Part shown: positions 1 to 6,361 of the stretch, piece by piece
Numbering within the stretch: the stretch's first letter is position 1
Layout: each line of letters begins with the position of its first letter
Assembly: GCA_017522745.1 (NCBI GenBank)
Contig: JAFWYI010000287.1
Span: 1-8,336, forward strand
Direction of reading: 5' to 3'
Length of the DNA stretch: 8,336 bases
From: Mailhella sp.
GTDB lineage: Bacteria > Desulfobacterota > Desulfovibrionia > Desulfovibrionales > Desulfovibrionaceae
Program-made: the position numbers and the translations under genes
The notes under the pieces: generated by a model
Databases searched by the model: none
Told to the model about the DNA's origin: nothing
The model's input: only the letters and a program-made list of their open reading frames with translations

Positions 1-951
1 AAGGGGCTGGCCCGTGCGCGGGGTGAATATATCGCCTTCCTCAATTCCGATGACTTCTATTGTTCCGAGACCGCCGTGGACGACAGCGTGCGCGCGCTGA
101 TGGAGCATGGGGCCGATGTCTCCTACGCCGACGCTTTCCTCATCGACAAGGACAGCGGGGAGGTGCGGGCCTCGTGGCGCGGCGGTCTGGAACTCGTTCC
201 TTTCGGGCAATATCCCTGTCATCAGACTGTGTTCGTCAGGACGAGCCTTCTGCGGGAGCTGGGCGGCTTCGATATGTCGTTCTGCTGCCTGGCCGACAAT
301 AACGTACTCTGCACACTGCTGGGCCTGCGGGCAAAGTTCTGCCGCGTTCATGACCATATCGTGAAGTTCCGCGATGGTGGTTTTTCCAACGATGAAAAAC
401 TCCAGAGCCGTATTCAGGAAGAGAAGAGGAAACGAGGGCAGGAGAGTTTCCATCGCTGGTTCGGCGGTGGTCTTACCCGCAGTGAATGTGATCTGCTGTA
501 CGATTTCCGCTATCGGATGAAGAAGCCGGAGGAGGTGCAGTCCATAGGTGAGAGTCTGCCCTGCGCGGCATGGCGGCGGGAGTTTTTCCGGGCTTTGTTC
601 GGCCAGCCTTCGGGGCTGGTGCGCTGGGGTGAAAGCATGGGCAGGTGCTTCGCCAGTGAGGACCGGCTGTATTACGTGAACTTCGCGGATGCTTTGCGCT
701 ATCTGTTCTGCCGCATGGGCGCGGCTCTGGGGAACGCGGAGCAGAAGGATCGCCTTGCCGCGATGAAGGCCGTCCTTGGCGGCAGGAAACTGGGGCGGCT
801 TGTTCAGGATGGTCTTCGCTGTGAGCGTTATAAAGTCCTGTCCTCGCTGCTGTGGGGCCGGAAGCGGAAGAAATACAGGGAAAAATATCGTGCGGCCAAA
901 GCACGCCGGCAGAGAGTGAAATTGAAGCAGAGCGGGAGGAAGAAAGGATGA
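1..951 (+). CDS. GT2-family glycosyltransferase, 5' end outside window
   Basis: The reading frame is open from base 1 and ends at TGA 949-951, giving 316 visible residues. About 78 N-terminal residues, carrying the first half of the GT-A nucleotide-binding fold, lie upstream if it matches the paralogue at 1991-2944. An internal GTG at base 76 is not the true start, because the conserved NSDDFY motif (visible residues 15-20; the metal/nucleotide-diphosphate acidic site of GT2 enzymes) lies before it. A later CHQT motif (73-76) and LADNN (97-101) match NHQS and QADYE of the paralogue. The Asp of that second motif is kept but the Glu two residues on is Asn. The last 31 residues (286-316) are extremely basic, with 17 Lys/Arg, which could help attachment to the inner membrane. 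The stop overlaps the gmd start (ATGA). It probably transfers a sugar from a nucleotide-sugar to a cytoplasmic lipid-linked glycan or LPS core. Donor and acceptor cannot be read from the sequence. Confidence 0.88.
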   Translation, partial: KGLARARGEYIAFLNSDDFYCSETAVDDSVRALMEHGADVSYADAFLIDKDSGEVRASWRGGLELVPFGQYPCHQTVFVRTSLLRELGGFDMSFCCLADNNVLCTLLGLRAKFCRVHDHIVKFRDGGFSNDEKLQSRIQEEKRKRGQESFHRWFGGGLTRSECDLLYDFRYRMKKPEEVQSIGESLPCAAWRREFFRALFGQPSGLVRWGESMGRCFASEDRLYYVNFADALRYLFCRMGAALGNAEQKDRLAAMKAVLGGRKLGRLVQDGLRCERYKVLSSLLWGRKRKKYREKYRAAKARRQRVKLKQSGRKKG

Positions 952-1994
952 AAAAGGCGCTTATCACCGGCATCACTGGGCAGGATGGATCGTATCTTTC
1001 TGAATTCCTTTTAGAAAAAGGCTACGAAGTCCATGGGGTAGTGCGCCGCACTTCCGTGGAGAAGCGGGAGCGCATCGACCATCTGCTTGCTCATCCGCAT
1101 TTCTATCTGTATTACGGCGACCTTGCCGACTCCATGAGCCTCGTCCGCATCGTGGGGAGGGTACGGCCGGACGAACTCTATAATCTGGCGGCTCAGAGCC
1201 ACGTACAGGTCAGCTTCGATGTGCCGGAGTATACGGCAGACGTGGTGGCTACAGGAGTACTTCGCGTGCTGGAGGCGGTGCGTCTCTGCGGGCTTGAGAA
1301 GAGTTGTCGCATCTATCAGGCCTCCACGTCAGAACTGTATGGAAAGGTGGAGGAATGTCCGCAGAGCGAGACCACGCCCTTCCATCCCTATTCTCCGTAT
1401 GCCGTTGCCAAGCAGTATGGGTTCTGGATCACCAGAGAATACCGTGAGGCGTATGGGATGTTCGCCTGTTCCGGCATCTTGTTCAATCATGAATCGGAAC
1501 GTCGGGGAGAGACTTTCGTCACGCGTAAGATATCCCTTGCGGCGGCGCGTATCGCGCTGGGGCTTCAGGAGAAATTATACCTCGGCAATCTTTCGGCCCT
1601 GCGCGACTGGGGCTATGCCCGCGACTACGTGGAATGTATGTGGCTCATCCTCCAGCAGGAAAAGCCCGAGGATTTCGTCATTGCCACAGGCGAACAGCAC
1701 TCTGTTCGGGAATTCTGCCAGCTTGCGTTCCGTGAAGCGGGGATGGAGCTGGAGTTCAGAGGAGAAGGGGAAGCGGAACAGGGGATAGACAAAGCCACGG
1801 GCCGCGTTCTGGTGGAAGTTTCTCCGGAATTCTACCGCCCCACGGATGTGGTGAACCTCTGGGGCGATCCTTCAAAGGCCCGGAAACTTCTGGGCTGGAA
1901 TCCCACGAAGACATCGTTCGCGGAACTGGTACGGCGCATGGTGCGGCACGATATGGCGCTTGCTGAACATGAACGGGCCCGGGGATCGGTATGA
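948..1994 (+). CDS. gmd: GDP-mannose 4,6-dehydratase
   Basis: A 348-aa short-chain dehydrogenase/reductase that converts GDP-D-mannose to GDP-4-dehydro-6-deoxy-D-mannose, the first step towards GDP-L-fucose (also GDP-rhamnose or GDP-perosamine). The N-terminus carries the Rossmann motif TGITGQDG (residues 7-14). RRTS (33-36) matches the NADP-binding segment of Gmd. STSELYG (126-132) supplies the catalytic Thr127 and Glu129, and the YxxxK pair is Tyr151/Lys155 in [23 protein letters not shown] (180-195) and [11 protein letters not shown] (218-228) are family signatures, and overall length fits. The frame extends upstream to an ATG at 852, but ATG 948 is preferred: it begins exactly at the conserved N-terminus, has GGGAGG at 934-939, and overlaps the previous stop as ATGA. 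A second ATGA overlap at 1991-1994 couples it to the next gene. The substrate is well supported by similarity. The fcl gene two positions downstream indicates that the product goes on to fucose. Confidence 0.97.
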   Translation: MKKALITGITGQDGSYLSEFLLEKGYEVHGVVRRTSVEKRERIDHLLAHPHFYLYYGDLADSMSLVRIVGRVRPDELYNLAAQSHVQVSFDVPEYTADVVATGVLRVLEAVRLCGLEKSCRIYQASTSELYGKVEECPQSETTPFHPYSPYAVAKQYGFWITREYREAYGMFACSGILFNHESERRGETFVTRKISLAAARIALGLQEKLYLGNLSALRDWGYARDYVECMWLILQQEKPEDFVIATGEQHSVREFCQLAFREAGMELEFRGEGEAEQGIDKATGRVLVEVSPEFYRPTDVVNLWGDPSKARKLLGWNPTKTSFAELVRRMVRHDMALAEHERARGSV

Positions 1995-2944
1995 CAGCCG
2001 GTGCCACGGTCATCACGGTCACGCGCAATATCGTGCGGGCCGGGCGCGAGGCGATGCTTGAGCAGTGCCTGCATTCCGTACACGAGCAGTCTGTCAGCCC
2101 TGTAGAGCATCTCGTCATAGATGGCGCGTCTGAAGACGGCACGAGGGTCATCCTTGAGAAGTACCGGCAGAAAGGTTGGATACGTTATGTTTCCGAGCCG
2201 GACAGCGGGCTGTATCATGCCATGAACAAAGGGCTTGCGCTGGCCTCAGGGGCGTATGTGGCGTTTCTCAATTCCGATGATTTCTACCACGATCCCACAT
2301 GGCTGGAACGATGCCTGAGCGAGTTGCGGCGCACCGGGGCCGATTGCTGTTCCGCACCGGTCCTGTCGCTGTGCCCTGCGGGTCGGGCCACGGTCGGCCA
2401 CGTACCGAACTGGCCTGCCATGTTCGAGAAGATGAGCGTGAACCATCAGTCCCTGCTCATGAGAACGAGCGTGATGCGGGCTCTTGGAGGTTTTTCTCAG
2501 CGCTTCCCTGTTCAGGCCGATTATGAGCTGCTCCTTCGTTTTCTCCTGTGCGGATGGAGATACACGGCTCTGAGTTTTCCGGGCTGTACCTTCCGCAACT
2601 ACGGTATGGCGGCGCAGAAGACATGGCCGGAGATCATCACGGAGCGCCTGAGGATACAGGTCCATGTGCTGGGGCGTTTCGGGGCTTCGTATCATGACTG
2701 TGTCGATATCTGCGATCTCGGGCATGTGCCGGGCTGGCTTTTCCGCCGGCTGGAACAGCAGATCTATCTTGCTCACAGGCCGGAGTTCGAGGAGTGGCAC
2801 AGGTATACGGAGCTGAGGGCGCTGAGGCGCTGGCTGTGGACATCCTCGTCACGGCCGGAAGAGGAGGTGTTCCGGCTGTGCGGCATGAAGTTCATAGACA
2901 GACGCTTTCCCGGAAAAGATCGTTCAGACATGGGGCAGGGATAA
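1991..2944 (+). CDS. GT2-family glycosyltransferase (WcaE-like type)
   Basis: A 317-aa inverting GT-A-fold glycosyltransferase. The N-terminus gives the usual beta strand VITVTRN (7-13). IDGASEDGT (43-51) is the nucleotide-binding loop, [14 protein letters not shown] (68-81) is the segment typical of GT2 enzymes of colanic-acid or O-antigen type, and NSDDFY (94-99) is the DxD-equivalent site. NHQSLL (151-156) and ADYEL (176-180) probably carry acceptor-binding and catalytic-base residues. No transmembrane segment is obvious, so it probably works at the cytoplasmic face on a lipid-linked oligosaccharide. It starts inside the gmd stop (ATGA) with only a weak GGGGA upstream, so translation probably depends on gmd. 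Its stop TAA overlaps the ribosome-binding site of fcl. It is paralogous to the gene ending at 951 and separates gmd from fcl. Which sugar it transfers is unknown; fucose is possible given the neighbours but not shown. Confidence 0.92.
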   Translation: MTAGATVITVTRNIVRAGREAMLEQCLHSVHEQSVSPVEHLVIDGASEDGTRVILEKYRQKGWIRYVSEPDSGLYHAMNKGLALASGAYVAFLNSDDFYHDPTWLERCLSELRRTGADCCSAPVLSLCPAGRATVGHVPNWPAMFEKMSVNHQSLLMRTSVMRALGGFSQRFPVQADYELLLRFLLCGWRYTALSFPGCTFRNYGMAAQKTWPEIITERLRIQVHVLGRFGASYHDCVDICDLGHVPGWLFRRLEQQIYLAHRPEFEEWHRYTELRALRRWLWTSSSRPEEEVFRLCGMKFIDRRFPGKDRSDMGQG

Positions 2945-2953
2945 GGAGCCAGT

Positions 2954-3895
2954 ATGGAAAAGGATGCCAGGATCTATGTGGCAGGTCATCGCGGCATGGT
3001 GGGCAGTGCCGTATGCCGGGCCTTATCGGAACAGGGATACGGGAATATCGTGACGCGGACCCATGCGGATCTGGATCTGTGCCGTCAGGAGGAAGTGGAA
3101 CGCTTTTTCCGTGAGGAGAGGCCGGAATACGTGTTCCTCTGTGGGGCAAAGGTAGGAGGCATAGCCGCCAATGCCGAAGCCCCGGCAGAATTCCTGTACG
3201 AGAACATGATGCTCGAGATGAACGTGATCCACTCGGCATGGCGCAGCGGATGCCGTAAACTGCTTTTTCTCGGTTCATCCTGCATCTATCCTCGGGAGGC
3301 TCCCCAGCCCATGCCTGAGAGCTGTCTGCTTTCCGGTCCTTTGGAAAAGACCAACGAGGCCTATGCTCTTGCCAAGATAAGCGGCCTGAAATACTGCGAA
3401 TATCTGCATCGGCAGTATGGAGCTGACTATATTTCCGTCATGCCGACGAACCTGTACGGCCCCAATGACAATTATCATCCTGAACACAGCCACGTCCTCC
3501 CCGCGTTCATCCGGCGTTTTCACGAGGCGAAAGAACAGGGGCGGGAAGAAGTGGTCTGCTGGGGCACGGGGAAGGCCATGCGTGAGTTCCTGTATGTGGA
3601 TGATCTTGCGGATGCCTGCCTTTTCCTGATGCAGAACTATTCCGGCGAGCAGACGGTGAACGTCGGCACCGGAGAGGAGCTTTCCATCCGTGAGCTTGCA
3701 GAGCTGACGGCACGGATCGTGGGCTATCCCGGGAGCATTCGGTGGGATGCTTCCAAGCCGGACGGTACGCCCCGGAAGCTGCTCGACCTGAACAAGCTGC
3801 ACGCCCTTGGCTGGAAGCACAGGACAGGTCTTGAGGAAGGGGTGAGGCTTGCGTATCGGGATTTTCTTGAAAATCCCATGCGTGCAGAACGCTGA
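2954..3895 (+). CDS. fcl: GDP-L-fucose synthase (3,5-epimerase/4-reductase)
   Basis: A 313-aa bifunctional SDR enzyme that epimerises GDP-4-keto-6-deoxymannose at C3 and C5 and reduces it with NADPH to GDP-L-fucose. GHRGMVG (11-17) is the nucleotide-binding motif. GSSCIYP (107-113) gives catalytic Ser108 and the epimerase acid/base Cys110. NEAYALAK (134-141) gives Tyr137 and Lys141, and His180 in [10 protein letters not shown] is the second epimerisation residue. All are shifted by one from E. coli Fcl Ser107/Cys109/Tyr136/Lys140/His179. [15 protein letters not shown] (163-177) and [14 protein letters not shown] (265-278) are further hallmarks. The start ATG follows AAGGAG at 2943-2948 with a 5-nt spacer. 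It uses the product of Gmd, so the two complete de novo GDP-fucose synthesis. All catalytic residues are intact, so the enzyme should be active. The symbol wcaG is also used. Confidence 0.97.
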   Translation: MEKDARIYVAGHRGMVGSAVCRALSEQGYGNIVTRTHADLDLCRQEEVERFFREERPEYVFLCGAKVGGIAANAEAPAEFLYENMMLEMNVIHSAWRSGCRKLLFLGSSCIYPREAPQPMPESCLLSGPLEKTNEAYALAKISGLKYCEYLHRQYGADYISVMPTNLYGPNDNYHPEHSHVLPAFIRRFHEAKEQGREEVVCWGTGKAMREFLYVDDLADACLFLMQNYSGEQTVNVGTGEELSIRELAELTARIVGYPGSIRWDASKPDGTPRKLLDLNKLHALGWKHRTGLEEGVRLAYRDFLENPMRAER

Positions 3896-3908
3896 CCGGG
3901 GAGGCGGC

Positions 3909-4823
3909 ATGGATATCACGGTATGTTTTGCTTCCGATGCCGGGTATGCGCGCCATCTTGCCGTGGCGCTGGCTTCTCTGCTCCATAATAAAGCTCGTGG
4001 GGACAGGCTGACCATCTGCATCCTCGATGGCGGGATAGCGGAAAGGGACAGACGCATCCTTGAGGGGATGGCGCAGGAAGGCGGGGCAAGCCTGCGTTTC
4101 GTTCCTGTGCGGGGCGAGTCGTTCCACGATGCTCCCATCCAGACCCTTGCCGGGAGCGTGAGCCATATCAGCCGTGCGGCATACTACAGGCTCCTTCTGG
4201 CGAGCCTGCTACCTGATGTGGAGAAGGTCATCTATCTGGATTGTGACCTCGTATGCCGGGGAAGTCTTGCCCCGCTGTATGGCCTGGACATGAAAGGCGA
4301 CTGGCTTCGCGGAGTGGTGGACATCGACGCGGAGACTCATCGTCGCCGTCTGGGCCTGCGGAAGTATATCTGTTCCGGCGTCCTGCTCGTCGATCTGAAG
4401 GCATGGCGGGAACATTCCGTAGAAGAGCGCTGTACCGCTTTCCTTCGCGACCATGCGGATATGATAGTCCTGCATGATCAGGATGTCCTGAACGTGGTGT
4501 GTCAGGAGCATCTCGGCTATCTGGACAGGATATGGAACGCTCAGGCCTGCGCGACGAGACAGGGCAGGCTTTCCGGCTTCAATGACGTGGCGAAGATAGC
4601 GAATATCGTGCATTTCATCGGAGGTCGCAAACCTTGGCAGGCAGGTTGCCAGCATCCGTTCCGTCGGGAGTATTTTCGCTATCTCCGCATGACGCCGTAT
4701 AGGAATATGGTATGGCGCTGGCGCTGGGATTGCCTGATCTACGCTCTGGCCCACACAAAATACTCACATGGACGTAAGCGCTGGTATGTGTGTGGCATTC
4801 GAGTCTGGCAGAAAAGAGACTGA
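3909..4823 (+). CDS. GT8-family glycosyltransferase (LPS galactosyl/glucosyltransferase type)
   Basis: A 304-aa retaining glycosyltransferase of family 8, related to LPS core WaaI/WaaJ and meningococcal LgtC types. It begins with VCFASDAGYARHLAVALASLL (5-25), the nucleotide-sugar binding start of GT8. SRAAYYRLLLASLLPD (88-103) and the metal-binding DxD in YLDCDL (109-114) follow. SGVLLVDL (156-163), HDQDVLN (189-195) and HFIGGRKPW (235-243) complete the family signatures. The C-terminal 45 residues are rich in Trp, Tyr and Arg/Lys, which suggests peripheral membrane binding. The frame extends to an ATG at 3849 inside fcl, but ATG 3909 has GGGGAGG just upstream (3898-3904), begins at the conserved N-terminus and gives a 13-nt gap after fcl. 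It is the last gene of the operon and is followed by a hairpin. It probably adds galactose or glucose with retention; the exact sugar cannot be assigned. Confidence 0.93.
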   Translation: MDITVCFASDAGYARHLAVALASLLHNKARGDRLTICILDGGIAERDRRILEGMAQEGGASLRFVPVRGESFHDAPIQTLAGSVSHISRAAYYRLLLASLLPDVEKVIYLDCDLVCRGSLAPLYGLDMKGDWLRGVVDIDAETHRRRLGLRKYICSGVLLVDLKAWREHSVEERCTAFLRDHADMIVLHDQDVLNVVCQEHLGYLDRIWNAQACATRQGRLSGFNDVAKIANIVHFIGGRKPWQAGCQHPFRREYFRYLRMTPYRNMVWRWRWDCLIYALAHTKYSHGRKRWYVCGIRVWQKRD

Positions 4824-4833
4824 CCAGCAGAAG

Positions 4834-4876
4834 ACAGCAGAAAGCCCTGTTCCGTTATGGAGCAGGGCTTCGCTGT
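4834..4876. terminator. Bidirectional terminator hairpin between convergent genes
   Basis: Bases 4842-4853 pair with 4859-4870 in a 12-bp stem (core AAGCCCTG/CAGGGCTT, one G-T wobble) around a 5-nt loop. A further 5 bp (ACAGC 4834-4838 with GCTGT 4872-4876) can form across a small internal loop. It lies 19 nt after the GT8 stop and 20 nt after the waaA stop on the other strand. The T-rich tract is better on the minus strand (CTTTCTGCTGTCTTCTG) than on the plus strand. It is therefore likely the waaA terminator and probably also stops the glycan operon. Confidence 0.72.
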
Positions 4877-4890
4877 TATCGTGAGAAATT

Positions 4891-6234
4891 TCAGAGGAGG
4901 ATCTTTTCTTCCAGCCACGCGGCCGCATGGGATGAGCCGCCGAGGCGGGGTTCCAGCCATGCTTTGAACTGTTCCCGTACAGTTTCTCTATCTCGTGGAT
5001 GCGAGGCCAGTTCCAGCATGATATCCATGACTTCCTGCGGGGTACGCCCCACGCGGAGGAGACCGCATTCTTCGAGCGAGGGCTGGGAGGCCGTTCCCTG
5101 CATGGCCCAGAGGAAGTTCTTAGCGGAAGGTCCTATGCAGGGGATACGCCCTGCAGCCAGAGATTCGAGGAAGTTCTGCCCTCCCTGACCGAAACTTCCG
5201 CCCACGAAGACAGCACTGGCGGCGGCATAGAGCCGGGGCAGATCACCGAAACGGTCCCAGATGAGTACGCTTTTATGGGGCAGATGCATCATCGGATCCT
5301 GCTCGGAGAGCAGGCGGGGCCGGTAGCCGAGATCGCTGAGGACAGATTTCCAGGCCTCCACCCGATGAAGATGCCGGGGGACCACGACCACGCGGGCACT
5401 GGGCCGCGCATTGTAGATGCGCTGGAGCTGGCCGGGAAGGCGGGTCTCTTCACCTTTGCGGACAGAAGCGAAAAGGAAGAGCGGGCCATCCAGAGCGATG
5501 CCGGGCATAGTGTTCTCAAGAGGTCTTTCCAGCAGTTCAGCGGCGAGGTCGAACTTGATATTGGGCATTTCCTCCACAGAACAGGAGGTGCTGGGGAACA
5601 CAGTAGAGAAAGCGCGGCGGTCTTCTTCCGAGATGGCGCGTATGCCTTCGGGAGCGATATCTGCCATGAGCTTCGGGAAGAATTTGCCGAAATTTACAGT
5701 GGAGCTGTTGATACGCCCATTGACGAGCCTGACGGGCACGCCGGCATCCTTGCAGGCGGCCAGCAGGCCGGGCCAGAGTTCCGTTTCCAGCAGGGCAAGC
5801 AGACGAGGCCGGGCCTGCCGTATGGCACGACGCACGATGTCGGGATGATCGAACGGTGCGAAGCGAGCGGCAACGCGCAGGAGGGGATGGCTCTCTGCAA
5901 GTGCAGACAGGGCGTTTTCCACGACATCACGGCCCTGACGGGTCCAGGTGACGATGAGGACTCGCAGAGGGACATCGTGCCTTAAGCTGCGACACAGGGA
6001 AACAGCCAGACGAGCCTCGCCGCCAGACGCGGCCTGAAGCCAGAGGTCAACGGAGTGGCCATCATGGTTCCCGGCTTCCGAAGCTGGGAAGTCGGGTTCG
6101 AGCCAGCCTTCGGGAACAAAGCGTTCGTCCCAGCCGTCGGCGAGGCGTTTGCTTCGCTTGAGCAGGGGCTGAGCCAGCTTCCAGATGAGGCGGTAACCGT
6201 AGAAGAAAGGACGAGAGAAAAGAGAAGATGCCAT
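4891..6234 (-). CDS. waaA: 3-deoxy-D-manno-octulosonic acid (Kdo) transferase
   Basis: A 447-aa GT30 enzyme that transfers Kdo from CMP-Kdo to the lipid A precursor at the cytoplasmic face of the inner membrane, making the LPS inner core. The N-terminal 27 residues are hydrophobic/basic and fit the membrane anchor. The N-terminal domain has QAASGGEARLA (67-77), matching the HSVSVGE region, so Glu73 is the likely catalytic base. LETELWPGLL (149-158), GRIN (173-176), ISEEDRRAF (201-209) and NIKFDL (225-230) follow. The C-terminal, CMP-Kdo-binding domain has ASVRKGEE (256-263), VPRHLHR (285-291) and FVGGSFGQGGQNFLE (343-357). Two motifs differ from the E. coli form: STHEGEE is here SVRKGEE, and GGHNPLE is here GGQNFLE. 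The frame extends to an ATG at 6279, but ATG 6234 has AGAGG five bases upstream and matches the normal family start. Whether it adds one Kdo or two cannot be read from the sequence. Confidence 0.94.
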   Translation of the reverse strand: MASSLFSRPFFYGYRLIWKLAQPLLKRSKRLADGWDERFVPEGWLEPDFPASEAGNHDGHSVDLWLQAASGGEARLAVSLCRSLRHDVPLRVLIVTWTRQGRDVVENALSALAESHPLLRVAARFAPFDHPDIVRRAIRQARPRLLALLETELWPGLLAACKDAGVPVRLVNGRINSSTVNFGKFFPKLMADIAPEGIRAISEEDRRAFSTVFPSTSCSVEEMPNIKFDLAAELLERPLENTMPGIALDGPLFLFASVRKGEETRLPGQLQRIYNARPSARVVVVPRHLHRVEAWKSVLSDLGYRPRLLSEQDPMMHLPHKSVLIWDRFGDLPRLYAAASAVFVGGSFGQGGQNFLESLAAGRIPCIGPSAKNFLWAMQGTASQPSLEECGLLRVGRTPQEVMDIMLELASHPRDRETVREQFKAWLEPRLGGSSHAAAWLEEKILL

Positions 6235-6239
6235 GATGA

Positions 6240-6244
6240 CCTCT
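6240..6244 (-). promoter_or_regulatory. waaA: Ribosome-binding site deciding the waaA start
   Basis: On the minus strand AGAGG (6244 to 6240) lies 5 nt before ATG 6234. The alternative in-frame ATG at 6279 has no comparable purine-rich site at the right distance and would add 15 residues with no family counterpart, so the shorter start is preferred. Confidence 0.65.
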
Positions 6245-6250
6245 GCCTGT

Positions 6251-6279
6251 ATTATGCAACAGAGAAGGAGCGTGTGCAA
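6251..6279 (-). promoter_or_regulatory. waaA: Possible sigma-70-type promoter for waaA
   Basis: On the minus strand TTGCAC (6279-6274) and CATAAT (6256-6251) are separated by 17 nt. The -10 box matches TATAAT at five of six positions; the -35 box keeps only TTG. It lies directly after the upstream terminator, where waaA needs its own promoter. Initiation would fall near 6244, leaving a leader of only about 10 nt, which weakens the call. Confidence 0.35.
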
Positions 6280-6306
6280 GCCTCTCTCATTTCTCTCAAC
6301 GAAAGA

Positions 6307-6337
6307 AGCCGGTATCCGGAAGGTCCGGACACCGGCT
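6307..6337 (-). terminator. Rho-independent terminator of the disulfide reductase gene
   Basis: Bases 6307-6313 (AGCCGGT) pair with 6331-6337 (ACCGGCT), and TCCGGA at 6315-6320 pairs with TCCGGA at 6324-6329. This gives 13 bp with a single A/C mismatch and a 3-nt loop. Read on the minus strand, the hairpin is 25 nt after the TAA stop at 6362 and is followed by TTCTTTCGTT. It should separate this transcription unit from waaA. Confidence 0.83.
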
Positions 6338-6361
6338 CAGAGGTGAAAGAGAAGGGATGGC

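Noticed and set aside
852..947. Upstream extension of gmd to an ATG at 852
   Set aside because: The extra 32 residues have no counterpart in Gmd proteins and lie inside the previous gene; ATG 948 has a good ribosome-binding site and the usual N-terminus.
473..976. Minus-strand frame of 167 codons opposite the first glycosyltransferase
   Set aside because: Its composition is that of an antisense frame, and it crosses the gene junction without an independent promoter or terminator.
3849..3908. Upstream extension of the GT8 gene to an ATG inside fcl
   Set aside because: The GT8 fold begins right after ATG 3909, which has GGGGAGG upstream; the extra 20 residues do not look like part of the family.
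3275..4166. Minus-strand frames of 287 and 219 codons across fcl and the GT8 gene
   Set aside because: They are Pro/Ser/Arg-rich shadows spanning two real genes and their junction, with no domain similarity.
4999..5985. Plus-strand frame of 328 codons opposite waaA
   Set aside because: It is an antisense shadow with no recognisable motif and no ribosome-binding site of note; the minus strand encodes a full WaaA.
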